Made by a program: the position numbers and the translations under genes. Positions 8,692 through 16,983 of a DNA stretch of 64,000 nucleotides are shown in pieces; position 1 is the first letter of the stretch, and every line of letters starts with the position of its first letter. The stretch is from Filobacillus milosensis (GTDB lineage: Bacteria > Bacillota > Bacilli > Bacillales > Alkalibacillaceae), in assembly GCF_004402015.1 (NCBI RefSeq), contig NZ_SOPW01000002.1:1-64000 (forward strand), in the 5' to 3' direction. The notes beneath the pieces are model-generated. The model searched no databases, was not told the origin of the DNA, and saw only the letters and a program-made list of their open reading frames with translations.

Positions 8692-9384
8692 ATGGACCTA
8701 TTTACTGTTGAATTTTTCACAGCATTGTTAGCAATCATTATGATTGATTTAGTTTTAGCTGGTGATAACGCAGTCGTTATTGCACTGGCCGCTAGAAACC
8801 TTCCTAAAGAACACCAGAAGAAGGCTATTGTTTGGGGAACTGTCGGGGCTATTGCCATTCGAGCAACTGCGACATTATTAGTTGTTTGGTTACTTAAGAT
8901 ACCTGGACTATTACTAATCGGTGGTATTGTGCTCCTTTGGATTGCATATAAACTACTCACTGAAGATGAGGATCCTGATATCAAAGCAGGTAACAGCTTG
9001 GCAGCTGCGATTAAAACTATTGTTATTGCAGATGCAATGATGGGGCTGGACAATGTTCTTGCAGTGGCTGGAGCGGCTCATGGAGATTTCTTACTTGTCG
9101 TTATTGGATTATTAATATCAGTGCCTATTATCGTTTGGGGAAGTCAATTAGTTCTAAAATTAATGGATAAATATCCAATTATCGTGACAATTGGTGGTGG
9201 TGTATTAGCATGGACAGCCTCTAAAATGATTGTTGGCGAACCATTCGTACACACATATTTTACAAATGATTTTGTGAAATATGGATTTGAAATATTAGTT
9301 GTTGCGCTAATATTAACTCTTGCACACTTTAAAAAACGTTCTATTGAAAACCATACTCATCAAGAAGCAAGTGGACAAGCATAA
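8692..9384 (+). CDS. TerC/YjbE-family integral membrane protein (metal handling)
   Basis: 230 residues with about seven membrane helices. It has the TerC signatures IDLVLAGDNAVVIALA (about 17-32) and ADAMMGLDNVLAVAGA (about 112-127), with the two conserved acidic DN pairs thought to bind metal within the membrane. TerC proteins in B. subtilis (YjbE, YkoY, YceF) act in Mn2+ export or metalation of secreted enzymes. The Mn2+ riboswitch directly upstream supports that role. Start with AAGGAG seven bases upstream; the His-containing tail ENHTHQ may bind metal too. Confidence 0.93.
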   Translation: MDLFTVEFFTALLAIIMIDLVLAGDNAVVIALAARNLPKEHQKKAIVWGTVGAIAIRATATLLVVWLLKIPGLLLIGGIVLLWIAYKLLTEDEDPDIKAGNSLAAAIKTIVIADAMMGLDNVLAVAGAAHGDFLLVVIGLLISVPIIVWGSQLVLKLMDKYPIIVTIGGGVLAWTASKMIVGEPFVHTYFTNDFVKYGFEILVVALILTLAHFKKRSIENHTHQEASGQA

Positions 9385-9387
9385 GTT

Positions 9388-9418
9388 AAAAAAGCCACGT
9401 CAATGACGTGGCTTTTCT
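9388..9418. terminator. Bidirectional terminator, TerC gene and erpA-like gene
   Basis: AAAAGCCACGTCA pairs with TGACGTGGCTTTT; convergent genes share it. Confidence 0.9.
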
Positions 9419-9420
9419 TA

Positions 9421-9777
9421 TTAACAATTTTCCGGTGTCCCTTCTCGATCCTTCGCTTTAAATGAAGAGCCACAACCACAAGAAACAATCGCATTAGGAT
9501 TATCGATTGTGAAGCCTCCACCCATCATGTTCTCTTTAAAATCAATGGTTGTACCTTCAACAATAGGACGGTCCATTTTAGCTATAACAACTGGAAAATC
9601 ATAGTCTTCATATAGCTCATCTGTTTCTTTCACTTCATAATCGAAGCCTAATTTATATGAGAGACCACTACAACCTCCACCTTTTACACCAAAGCGCAGA
9701 TATACTTGATCAGCGGACTCCGCTTTTAACATCTCTTGAATTTGATATTTTGCCTGATCTGTTATTTGGATTGCCAT
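9421..9777 (-). CDS. A-type Fe-S carrier protein (HesB/IscA/ErpA family, YutM-like)
   Basis: 118 residues from the ATG at 9777 (MAIQITDQAK), which follows AAGGAGG; the longer reading frame runs back into the dapF end without a better start. The three cluster-binding cysteines are seen in GGGCSGLSY near residue 42 and VSCGCGSSF near 103-110. Such proteins carry [2Fe-2S] or [4Fe-4S] clusters from the SUF scaffold to target enzymes. It lies downstream of dapF, as in the B. subtilis yut region, and the yutI scaffold-like gene is nearby. Confidence 0.9.
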   Translation of the reverse strand: MAIQITDQAKYQIQEMLKAESADQVYLRFGVKGGGCSGLSYKLGFDYEVKETDELYEDYDFPVVIAKMDRPIVEGTTIDFKENMMGGGFTIDNPNAIVSCGCGSSFKAKDREGTPENC

Positions 9778-9824
9778 ACGACATAACCTCCTTAACCTAA
9801 TTATACAAATCAAAACCTCATGCA

Positions 9825-10694
9825 TCAAACACCTTGCCAGTAAAATTCACCTTTTGTAATCGTCACAGCTGGTCCTTTCATCATGACATGACCACTATGA
9901 ACCCAAGAAATTATTAAATCTCCCCCATCTAAATGGACAATAACTTCTTGATTCCGCTCGACAAAATTATTTAATACTGACGAAACTACTGCTGCACATG
10001 CACCTGTTCCACAAGCCTGAGTAATACCAGACCCTCTTTCCCATACACGGAAATTTATCTCTTTTTGATTTAAAACTTCTACAAATTCTACATTGACTCC
10101 CTCAGGAAATCGCGGGTCATTTGTAACCTTTGGACCTACCGAATGGATTGGAGCTTCTCCTATATCATCCACATAAAAGATAATATGTGGGTTTCCCATC
10201 GAAACAGCCGTTACATGTAAATTTTCTTCACCAACTAAAAATGGTTCATTAATGACTTTCTCATCTCCATCACCACTTAAAGTCAGCATTGGAATCTTGC
10301 TTCTATTGAGTTCAGGTTTACCCATATCAACTGTAACTTGGTTGACAGCATCTCCTACTAACTCCACTTCTGCCTCAACCACACCTGATTTTGCTTCTAT
10401 CTTAAATTGCTTTTTTGTAACATAACCTAAATCATATGCCAATTTAGCAACACATCGAAGCCCATTTCCACAATTCATCGCTTCTGAACCATCTTTATTA
10501 AAAATTCTCATACGGACATCAGCAACCTGAGATGGCAACATTAAAATCAGCCCGTCAGAACCGATTCCTGTATTCACATTTGAAACAGCCTGAGCTAATT
10601 TAGGCAATTCACTTTCAGATAAATTGGTCTGGTAGCCATCTATATAAATATAACTGTTACCTAAACCATGCATCTTTGTATAAGGTATATTCAT
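9825..10694 (-). CDS. dapF: Diaminopimelate epimerase
   Basis: 289 residues, typical of DapF. It interconverts LL- and meso-diaminopimelate, the last but one step to lysine and the source of meso-DAP for peptidoglycan. The two catalytic cysteines appear in MNCGNGLRC (about 78-86) and QACGTGACA (about 230-238). The N-terminus MNIPYTKMHGLGNSYIYID is characteristic of the family. It lies between yuzB and the A-type carrier gene, all on the minus strand. Confidence 0.97.
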   Translation of the reverse strand: MNIPYTKMHGLGNSYIYIDGYQTNLSESELPKLAQAVSNVNTGIGSDGLILMLPSQVADVRMRIFNKDGSEAMNCGNGLRCVAKLAYDLGYVTKKQFKIEAKSGVVEAEVELVGDAVNQVTVDMGKPELNRSKIPMLTLSGDGDEKVINEPFLVGEENLHVTAVSMGNPHIIFYVDDIGEAPIHSVGPKVTNDPRFPEGVNVEFVEVLNQKEINFRVWERGSGITQACGTGACAAVVSSVLNNFVERNQEVIVHLDGGDLIISWVHSGHVMMKGPAVTITKGEFYWQGV

Positions 10695-10705
10695 CTTTAT
10701 TCTCC

Positions 10706-10954
10706 CTATATTGATGGTTCCTCTTCTTCTAATTGCTTATAAATATTATTTAATAACTGTTCCGGTGACTCAGCTGTTACACAGACACCTTCAACAAGTG
10801 CAAACAAAGTCATTGAACATAACGCGCAGTGACTTGTACACCCTAATTCCACAACATCTAAATCTGGATCCCTTGATAACTTATCAAAAACTTCTTGAGA
10901 TCCACTCATCAGATTATTGATACAAAACTCTACGATTGGGTTCAATTGTGACAC
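10706..10954 (-). CDS. yuzB: YuzB family protein (DUF1450)
   Basis: 82 residues with conserved cysteines: CINN near 12, then LGCTSHCALCSMT near 40 and VCVTAES. This matches the small DUF1450/YuzB proteins of Bacillaceae, whose cysteine pattern suggests a thioredoxin-like or metal-binding role not known in detail. It overlaps nothing and starts 37 bp after the yuzD-side spacer; it may be co-transcribed with dapF 11 bp downstream. Confidence 0.85.
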   Translation of the reverse strand: MSQLNPIVEFCINNLMSGSQEVFDKLSRDPDLDVVELGCTSHCALCSMTLFALVEGVCVTAESPEQLLNNIYKQLEEEEPSI

Positions 10955-10991
10955 TCCTTAATCTAACGTTGTGTGAACCCTGGATCTCAAA

Positions 10992-11318
10992 TTATCCTTG
11001 AGGTTCCAACCCTCTACTTTCCAAAGCTTTATAAACTGTTTTTAATCGAGGATTTCCTTCTCCAACGATTTCTTCATCAATTAAGACAACAGGGTAAAAC
11101 ATATCTTCTTCAATAACTCGTTCTGCAAAATCCTTATAAGGCTCTTCTGCAGGCGGATTATAAATATCAATGTATTTAAACGTGACGCCCTCTTCACCAA
11201 ACTTACGTCCAATAGCAGCTTGCAACCATTCATATTGCTCCTTTGAACTTGGCAAATTCACACAGCTTGGGCATAACACTTCTGCTCCATAAACAACTAA
11301 CTCTACGTTATTCCCCAT
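10992..11318 (-). CDS. yuzD: YuzD family protein (DUF1462)
   Basis: 108 residues, with a CPSC pair in VLCPSCVNLPSSKEQYEW near residue 15, in a thioredoxin/glutaredoxin-like arrangement. The central YIDIYNPPAEE stretch and the end GLEPQG fit the DUF1462 (YuzD) family. A disulfide or cluster-linked role is suggested by its place beside yutI and yuzB but is not established. The start follows AGGAAAAC; divergent from yutI with a Fur-like box in between. Confidence 0.85.
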   Translation of the reverse strand: MGNNVELVVYGAEVLCPSCVNLPSSKEQYEWLQAAIGRKFGEEGVTFKYIDIYNPPAEEPYKDFAERVIEEDMFYPVVLIDEEIVGEGNPRLKTVYKALESRGLEPQG

Positions 11319-11384
11319 GGTTTTCCTCCTAAAGTAAATTCATCAGTTAGTTTCATTTTACACGAGAATAAAATAAAGTTACAA

Positions 11385-11399
11385 TGATAATGATTCTCA
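11385..11399. promoter_or_regulatory. Fur box between yuzD and yutI
   Basis: TGATAATGATTCTCA matches the 7-1-7 Fur box TGATAATNATTATCA at all but one position. It sits between divergent yuzD and yutI, so either gene may be iron-controlled. Confidence 0.65.
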
Positions 11400-11475
11400 A
11401 TAATTTGTTATAAAACGGTTAGAAAAAATACGAATTCGTGATATAATATAGTTACATGAAAGGGGAAGATGAACG

Positions 11476-11700
11476 ATGTTTGAACAAGTACAAGAAGTCA
11501 TTGGTAAACTACGCCCTTTTTTACTTCGTGATGGCGGTGACGTTGAGCTTGTCGATGTAGACGACGACGGTATTGTGCTTTTACGATTAAAAGGTGCATG
11601 TGGGAATTGCCCGAGTTCAGCGATTACATTAAAAGCTGGAATTGAACGTGCCTTACGCGCAGAAGTACCTGGTGTCCAAGAAGTAGAACAAATTTTTTAA
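11476..11700 (+). CDS. yutI: NifU C-terminal domain protein YutI (Fe-S scaffold/carrier)
   Basis: 74 residues forming a complete NifU-like C-terminal domain. [17 protein letters not shown] at 13-29 is followed by [20 protein letters not shown] at 38-57, whose CGNC binds a [4Fe-4S] cluster at a subunit interface. It is thought to help load clusters to client proteins with the SUF system at 36.6-41.9 kb. Start after AGGGGAAGATGAACG; a stem-loop terminator follows. Confidence 0.92.
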   Translation: MFEQVQEVIGKLRPFLLRDGGDVELVDVDDDGIVLLRLKGACGNCPSSAITLKAGIERALRAEVPGVQEVEQIF

Positions 11701-11716
11701 TTCACCATAATAATCA

Positions 11717-11753
11717 AGGAGCAATGCAAGAAGGTGTCATTGCTCCTTTTTAT
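11717..11753 (+). terminator. Terminator of yutI
   Basis: AAGGAGCAATG pairs with CATTGCTCCTT, then TTTTATTTT. Confidence 0.9.
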
Positions 11754-11812
11754 TTTGATTTGATGTTGTAAAATAAAAAGTACAAGATGTAGGATGATAC
11801 TTATCTACGAAA

Positions 11813-11930
11813 AGCGAAAGGCGGCGACTCCTCCGGGAAAAGCACGAGCCGAAAATCACGCAAAACGAACGGCAGTGAGTTTTGGGAAGTTGAGGCCGTG
11901 CCCGCGGAAAGCGTCCGCCTGTAGCGATTC
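11813..11930 (+). repeat. GC-rich intergenic repeat, copy 1
   Basis: Starts GCGAAAGGCGGCGACTCC and ends AAAGCGTCCGCCTGTAGCG, giving an imperfect terminal inverted repeat (AGGCGG / CCGCCT). It shares AGCACGAGCC and GCCGTGCCCGCGGAAAGC with three other copies in the window. Clearly GC-richer than its surroundings; short minus-strand reading frames over it are chance. Confidence 0.85.
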
Positions 11931-11963
11931 GGAGAATCAACAATTAACTCTAACATAGTTTTT

Positions 11964-12926
11964 TCATTTAACAGGTGTTTTAGGTTTCTCTCCTTTGAGT
12001 ACTCGCTCAATATTATCTACTGCTAACTCCATCATCTTTATTCTTGTCTCCACACTGGATGATCCAATATGAGGTAGTGCCATCACATTGTCTAATTCTA
12101 ATAGCGGGTGGTTACGATGAATAGGTTCATCTCTAAAAACATCCAACCCTGCAGCATGGATATCTTTCGTTTTCAATGACTCATAAAGGTCATCCTCATT
12201 CACTACGCCACCACGAGAAGTATTTATAAAAATGGCAGAGTTTTTCATTTTACTAAACGCTTCAGCATCAAACATTCCTTTTGTTTCGTCAGTTAGAGGG
12301 GTCATACAAACAACAAAATCAGACTCATTTAATAAATAATCAAAGGAAACATATTTTGCACCTAAGCGGTCTTCAGCTTTTTCTTTACGCGAACGATTGT
12401 AATATAAAATGTTCATTTCAAAACCTGTTGCTCGTTTTGCTACCGCTTCTCCTATATTACCCATCCCAACGATTCCAATCGTTTTATGGTGAACATCAGA
12501 ACCAGCAAGCAGTAAAGGTGACCATGTCTCCCATTTATTTTCTTTAATATAATCTACACCTTCTGGAATCCGACGAGCTGTGGCTAATAATAAGGCAAAT
12601 GTTAAATCTGCTGTCGTTTCATTTAATACTTCTGGCGTATTTGTTACAGTTACATCATACTTCTTAGCTGCCTCAAGGTCGATATTATCATAGCCTACAG
12701 CCAAATTTGCTACAACTTCAAGGTTTTTAGCCTTACCAAAAACTTCAGAATCGATTTGTTCTGTTAACATCGTGAGTAAACCATGAACACCTTTTACTTT
12801 TTCCAATAAAATATCTTTTGGAATAGGTTGGTCTTCCTTTGTCCACATGTCAACTTCAAATTGATCCCTTAGTTTAGATAATACAGATTCGGGTAATTGA
12901 CGAGTGACATATATTTTTTTCTTCAT
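11964..12926 (-). CDS. D-isomer-specific 2-hydroxyacid dehydrogenase (glyoxylate/hydroxypyruvate reductase type)
   Basis: 320 residues. The NAD(P) fold has IGIVGMGNIGEAVAKRA near 148, and the catalytic trio appears as an Arg in INTSRGGVVNE near 235, a Glu in RDEPI near 264 and a His in ALPHIGSSS near 283. It reduces glyoxylate or related 2-keto acids. A role in handling glyoxylate would fit the aceBA bypass in the window, but the substrate is inference. Ends facing yutI, divergent from the PgpA-like gene. Confidence 0.9.
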   Translation of the reverse strand: MKKKIYVTRQLPESVLSKLRDQFEVDMWTKEDQPIPKDILLEKVKGVHGLLTMLTEQIDSEVFGKAKNLEVVANLAVGYDNIDLEAAKKYDVTVTNTPEVLNETTADLTFALLLATARRIPEGVDYIKENKWETWSPLLLAGSDVHHKTIGIVGMGNIGEAVAKRATGFEMNILYYNRSRKEKAEDRLGAKYVSFDYLLNESDFVVCMTPLTDETKGMFDAEAFSKMKNSAIFINTSRGGVVNEDDLYESLKTKDIHAAGLDVFRDEPIHRNHPLLELDNVMALPHIGSSSVETRIKMMELAVDNIERVLKGEKPKTPVK

Positions 12927-13010
12927 ATAAACCCTCCTAAAGAATTATCTTTATAATATCTTTTAAATGAAGTAAAATATAAAAAACAAAACAGAGAAGG
13001 TGTATCGTTT

Positions 13011-13508
13011 ATGAGTGATTTAGAACTTAGAGCATTAGAATCTTTACAAGAACGTGGTGTCCAATTAGACAAAATAGCTGATCTCGTCTACTTTTTACAA
13101 AAAGATTATGTAGATGAATTATCTTTAGATGAATGTTTATCAAATGTTAAAAAGGTACTTCAAAAACGAGAAGTTCAAAATGCGATTTTGACTGGAATTC
13201 AATTTGATAAATTAGCCGAAAAAAATCAGTTGGAAGAACCACTACAGCAGATTGTTGAGCAAGATCAAGGTTTATATGGAATTGATGAAGTCATTGCTCT
13301 ATCTATTGTGAATGTTTATGGGTCAATTGGCTTAACTAATTTTGGATATATTGACAAGGTAAAACCAGGCATACTTGAATTTCTAAATGACAAGCGAAAT
13401 GGTTGCCATACATTTTTAGATGATATTGTTGGAGCTATTGCTGCAGCTGCATCAAGCCGGTTAGCTCATAGTCAAGATGATAATGATATTGATACTGTAG
13501 ATGATTAA
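13011..13508 (+). CDS. yutG: Phosphatidylglycerophosphatase A-like protein YutG
   Basis: 165 residues. The C-terminal part DDIVGAIAAAASSRLAH and the IDEVIALSIVNVYGSIGLTNFGYIDK stretch match the cytosolic PgpA/YutG family. In E. coli PgpA dephosphorylates phosphatidylglycerol phosphate, but this shorter soluble subgroup may act differently. The start has AGAAGGTG. Convergent with yutF; a hairpin at 13518 lies between. Confidence 0.88.
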   Translation: MSDLELRALESLQERGVQLDKIADLVYFLQKDYVDELSLDECLSNVKKVLQKREVQNAILTGIQFDKLAEKNQLEEPLQQIVEQDQGLYGIDEVIALSIVNVYGSIGLTNFGYIDKVKPGILEFLNDKRNGCHTFLDDIVGAIAAAASSRLAHSQDDNDIDTVDD

Positions 13509-13517
13509 TAGTTTTTG

Positions 13518-13553
13518 AAAAGGAGCCTCTAATTAACTTAGAAGCTCCTTTAT
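13518..13553. terminator. Terminator between yutG and yutF
   Basis: AAAGGAGC and GCTCCTTT arms flank a longer, partly paired loop; T-rich downstream. Confidence 0.7.
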
Positions 13554-13562
13554 TGTTTAATA

Positions 13563-14330
13563 CTAAAATACCCAATCAGCCAATGTTTCAATCGAATAAG
13601 TTGGTTGAACGGCATATTGCATCAATTCATCTTTTGAAGTGACCCCAGTATGCACATGAAGTGTATCCATTTCAGCACGAATCCCTGCTTGAATATCCGT
13701 TAAATAGTTATCGCCAACCATTATTGCATCCTCAGGTTCTACTCCTAATTGCTCTAATGCAATTTGTAACATGTGACCTGTTGGTTTACCAATAATTTCG
13801 GGCGTCATACCAGTGACATTCTCAATGAGATTAACGAACGCCCCATTTCCAGGAACCATTCCTTTTTCAGTAGGAACTTTAATATCAGGGTTTGTTGCAA
13901 TTAATTTAGCCCCATTTTGTACATGAAGGCATGCTTGTCTTATTTTCTTGTATGTATTATGGCGATCAATCCCTACTACCACATAATCTGGATGGTCTTC
14001 TACAAGTTGTACGCCTTTATCTTCTAAAGCAGTAGTTAATCCCTTTTCACCAATTACATAAGCTGTAGCATCAGGCTTTTCTTCTATTAAATAACTGGCA
14101 GTTGCCAACGATGCTGTCATGATTTGATGAACTTCTGACTCAATTCCAAATTGCTTTAATTTAATTTGGGTATCTTCTGGCGTTCTAGAAGAATTATTTG
14201 TCACAAACATAAATGGTATACCTTGGGCCTTTAGCTCTTCGATAAATGACTTAGCCTCAGGAATAGGTGATTTACCACGGTACATGGTTCCATCTAAATC
14301 AATTAGATAAGCTTCATATTTTTTCAACAC
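13563..14330 (-). CDS. yutF: HAD-IIA family hydrolase YutF (NagD-like phosphatase)
   Basis: 255 residues with HAD motifs DLDGTMYRG (about 11-19), VTNNSSRTP (about 43) and MVGDNYLTDIQAG (about 204), plus the C2b cap of NagD-type phosphatases (AMP/pNPP-active YutF in B. subtilis). The start is GTG at 14330 or the next codon TTG, with AGGAG just upstream. It follows yutE by two bases, so the two are co-translated. Confidence 0.92.
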   Translation of the reverse strand: MLKKYEAYLIDLDGTMYRGKSPIPEAKSFIEELKAQGIPFMFVTNNSSRTPEDTQIKLKQFGIESEVHQIMTASLATASYLIEEKPDATAYVIGEKGLTTALEDKGVQLVEDHPDYVVVGIDRHNTYKKIRQACLHVQNGAKLIATNPDIKVPTEKGMVPGNGAFVNLIENVTGMTPEIIGKPTGHMLQIALEQLGVEPEDAIMVGDNYLTDIQAGIRAEMDTLHVHTGVTSKDELMQYAVQPTYSIETLADWVF

Positions 14331-14332
14331 AA

Positions 14333-14776
14333 TTACTCCTCACGTTTTTTAAAGGTTGTGACTGGTCCCATCTCTTTTTCCAGGTAATCAAGAACATAAG
14401 GTCGAAACTTCTCAAGCGTTGAGACGTGTTGAGATAAGATTTCTTCAATTTCATCATGATTAATATTTGTGTATTCACGAACCAACATCTTACGAAGAGC
14501 AATTGTATCTTTGTATGCCTGCTCATCTTCTTTTGGTATAACCTCTTCATCAACTAAAATATCTATAATGTCATCATAACTGCCTGGGTCACGCATAATA
14601 AAGCCGTCAATCATCATATTGCCGACATCAATAATCGACTCAACAACCATCTGTGCCAGACGCTCAATCCCCAATTTTTCTAAAAATGAGACACTCTTCT
14701 TTTGCTCGTATGTTTCTAATAAACCATTCATATATAGTAAAGTATTTTCAATGTGCTCTCGGTCAACGAAATACAT
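14333..14776 (-). CDS. yutE: DUF86 (HepT-like) protein YutE
   Basis: 147 residues from the ATG at 14776, with TTAGGAG eight bases upstream. An all-helical DUF86 protein; the REYTNINHDE stretch near 100 corresponds to the R-x4-x-[YH] region of the HEPN ribonuclease fold. In toxin pairs, HepT is joined to a MNT nucleotidyltransferase, but none is adjacent here, so it is probably the single-copy housekeeping member YutE of unknown job. Lies directly upstream of yutF. Confidence 0.85.
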   Translation of the reverse strand: MYFVDREHIENTLLYMNGLLETYEQKKSVSFLEKLGIERLAQMVVESIIDVGNMMIDGFIMRDPGSYDDIIDILVDEEVIPKEDEQAYKDTIALRKMLVREYTNINHDEIEEILSQHVSTLEKFRPYVLDYLEKEMGPVTTFKKREE

Positions 14777-14926
14777 GATCAACACTCCTAATTCATTTTA
14801 TATTATCTCTTCAGTTAGTAATCTTATCATATTTCTTTCTTGTAACGTACTGATAAATTAGTTATTTTATGACATGCGCATTTAAATTTGCTAAAATATG
14901 GACAAATAGTTGTAGGAGGATCTTTA

Positions 14927-15199
14927 ATGAACATCCACATATTATCTGATGAAAAAGAACCAGCTGAAATTCGATATGTAAGTGTTAATACTGATACTCG
15001 CCGATATGACTTAGCTATAATATCCAGCGAAACTCTGAAGGAAAAAGGCGAAGTGATTTTAATGGACCAACAAGGAACAAGATATACAAGAATAAGTAAA
15101 CACAAAATTGAAGACAGTGAATATCTAGCTCACGCCTTTAATGTCAATGAGTATGAATCTGATGAGATTTATGAGTTCTTAAAAGATGTTCTAGAATAA
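14927..15199 (+). CDS. DUF3055-type small cytosolic protein
   Basis: 90 residues from the ATG at 14927 (MNIHILSDE), which follows GTAGGAGGATC; the track-like longer frame from 14888 lacks a ribosome site. The middle IRYVSVNTDTRRYDLAII resembles small DUF3055 proteins often found near yutD in Bacillaceae. No function is known. It is followed at once by a terminator-like hairpin that also carries the next gene's ribosome site. Confidence 0.65.
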   Translation: MNIHILSDEKEPAEIRYVSVNTDTRRYDLAIISSETLKEKGEVILMDQQGTRYTRISKHKIEDSEYLAHAFNVNEYESDEIYEFLKDVLE

Positions 15200-15203
15200 G
15201 TTG

Positions 15204-15241
15204 AAGCCTCCTGTACAAACTAATGGTACGGGAGGTTTTTT
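15204..15241 (+). terminator. Terminator-like hairpin overlapping the next gene's ribosome site
   Basis: CCTCCTGTAC (15207-15216) pairs with GTACGGGAGG (15226-15235), with one G-U pair, and is followed by six T. GGAGG in the 3' arm is also the Shine-Dalgarno for the ATG at 15243. Confidence 0.8.
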
Positions 15242-15242
15242 A

Positions 15243-15530
15243 ATGAAGAAAAGTCGAAGAATCAAAGACCAGCAAGACGATTTTACACCAGTTGAGGTTC
15301 AAGACAATTATCAAGTCCCTGAGGAATTCCCTGATGGTAATTATGGCAGTCCCTTTAATGCTGACCGTCCTTTAAAGCCTTATCCAAATAAAGAATCTAA
15401 ACGACACCATTCAGCTTTTAATTATGAAAATAAAGAATTACATGCAGATATTCCAAGAGCGTATCCAGGTGCTCACGAACCTCAAGATTTCCCCAATGAT
15501 GAAGGTATAACAAATGATGAAAAAGAATGA
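15243..15530 (+). CDS. Small hydrophilic protein of unknown function
   Basis: 95 residues from the ATG at 15243 (MKKSRRIKDQQDD), chosen because GGGAGG lies seven bases upstream. The frame runs back to 15201 without another site. The protein is rich in Asp, Glu, Asn and Pro and has no hydrophobic segment, so it looks unstructured. I do not recognise it. Its ribosome site is within the 3' arm of the preceding terminator-like hairpin, and its stop codon is inside its own terminator. Confidence 0.7.
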   Translation: MKKSRRIKDQQDDFTPVEVQDNYQVPEEFPDGNYGSPFNADRPLKPYPNKESKRHHSAFNYENKELHADIPRAYPGAHEPQDFPNDEGITNDEKE

Positions 15531-15559
15531 CCTGTAATCTCAGGTCATTCTTCATTTTT
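15525..15559. terminator. Bidirectional terminator, small gene and yutD
   Basis: GAATGACCTG and CAGGTCATTC form a perfect stem with a 6-base loop, then T-rich sequence. Confidence 0.88.
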
Positions 15560-15836
15560 ATTTGTCAATTCGCTTCATTACAAAAAATGCACATCCAAAA
15601 TTACAGTATTCATATAAGTAATCTTCTAAAGTTGAAATTTTAGTATCAAACGTTGCTTTTTGATTTTGATCATCGTAGAATCCTTTTAAACGAAGTTGAC
15701 CAAAACCCCAATCGCCAACGATATAATCATACTTCACTAGAATATCACTAAACCGTTCTTCAATGGCCTCTTCCTGAAAGGCTTCTTTATGATTATGGAC
15801 GAGTTCATAACTTTGTCCTAAAAGTTCCACTATCAT
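15558..15836 (-). CDS. yutD: YutD family protein (DUF1027)
   Basis: 92 residues from the ATG at 15836; a GTG at 15830, which has AGAGG eight bases upstream, may be the true start. DYIVGDWGFGQLRLKGFYDD and LEDYLYEYCNFGCAFFVMKR fit the YutD family closely, including its conserved cysteine pair. Function unknown; conserved in Firmicutes. It lies between the small gene and lytH. Confidence 0.88.
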   Translation of the reverse strand: MIVELLGQSYELVHNHKEAFQEEAIEERFSDILVKYDYIVGDWGFGQLRLKGFYDDQNQKATFDTKISTLEDYLYEYCNFGCAFFVMKRIDK

Positions 15837-15947
15837 CACCTCTAATACATAACATTGTACCATATTTTCCTAATCTAAAGCTTACATTTTTTTAGCATAA
15901 ATGAACAGTATATTAATCAAGTACTCATTTCTAAAGGAGATTTTATC

Positions 15948-16922
15948 ATGAATCGTCTACATAGACTAATTACAGTCTTAATTGCTCTATTCATTGTATC
16001 AATGACTCAATCAATATTTATGTCAGCAGAAGAAACAAAAGAGATTGATGATTATACATTACGAAAATCTCTTTATGAAAAAACAGAAACATTAACTCAA
16101 GTTCCGTGGTATATTCTAGCAGCAATTGACCAATATGAACGAAACATTAAGAAAACGAATGAAGATAGAATAACAGGTATACAAATCCCTTATGAACAAT
16201 GGTATGGCGTATTACCTGCTGATCCTAATCATCAACAACAAGAAAACACATTGAACCTCTTCGGAGGAATAGGAAAAGATGGGGACGGTGACGGCATTGC
16301 AGATCCAACGAATGATGAAGATGTTTTATATACGTTTGCTATGGAAATTAAGCAAAAAATCTCCTCTAATGACGACCTGGAATCGGCGATTACTGCTTAT
16401 TACGAACGAGAAAAAGCCGCTCAAATAATTTTAGAGATTGCTACACTATTCAATCATTTTAAGACAACAAATTTAAGTGAAAGAGCTTTTCCAATTCCTA
16501 AGTGGAACAACTATAGTTATCGTTCTACTTGGGGTGATACACGAGGCTATGGCGGCAGACGAATTCATGAAGGCACAGATATCTTCGCAGGTTACGGTAC
16601 ACCTGTCCGAAGTACTTCATATGGAATCGTTGAAATTAAAGGTTGGAACCGATTCGGCGGCTGGCGAGTGGGTATTCGTGATATGTACAATATTTATCAC
16701 TATTATGCACATTTAAACGGTTTTGAAAAAGGTTTAGAAGAAGGAAGTATTGTTAAACCAGGAGATGTAATTGGCTATGTAGGTTCTTCAGGTTATGGTA
16801 AAAAAGGAACTTCAGGCAAGTTTCCTCCCCACTTACATTATGGAATGTATAAAGATAACGGAAAAAATGAATGGGCTTATGACCCTTACCCTTATTTAAG
16901 ACGATGGGAACGCAATCGATAA
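15948..16922 (+). CDS. lytH: M23 peptidoglycan endopeptidase LytH (sporulation)
   Basis: 324 residues, close to the 326 of B. subtilis LytH (YunA). An N-terminal signal/anchor segment (about 6-25) is followed by an alpha-helical region with a calcium-like DGDGDGIADPTNDED loop near 108, then an M23 domain with zinc ligands HEGTD near 205, and HLHYG near 296. LytH is an L-Ala-D-Glu endopeptidase that trims side chains in the spore cortex of B. subtilis. Its presence here supports a spore-former. Start with AAAGGAG. Confidence 0.9.
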   Translation: MNRLHRLITVLIALFIVSMTQSIFMSAEETKEIDDYTLRKSLYEKTETLTQVPWYILAAIDQYERNIKKTNEDRITGIQIPYEQWYGVLPADPNHQQQENTLNLFGGIGKDGDGDGIADPTNDEDVLYTFAMEIKQKISSNDDLESAITAYYEREKAAQIILEIATLFNHFKTTNLSERAFPIPKWNNYSYRSTWGDTRGYGGRRIHEGTDIFAGYGTPVRSTSYGIVEIKGWNRFGGWRVGIRDMYNIYHYYAHLNGFEKGLEEGSIVKPGDVIGYVGSSGYGKKGTSGKFPPHLHYGMYKDNGKNEWAYDPYPYLRRWERNR

Positions 16923-16983
16923 TTTGCAATTTCACTTCAATATTGGAAAAATGTAATTAGGAAACCATTTTGGAGTGGAATAC

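Noticed and set aside
11408-11419. TGTTATAAAACG as a further aceBA-type operator
   Set aside because: One mismatch in an AT-rich spacer with no related gene; probably chance.
14333-14776. HepT/MNT toxin-antitoxin module at yutE
   Set aside because: No nucleotidyltransferase gene is adjacent; yutE is a conserved housekeeping neighbour of yutF.
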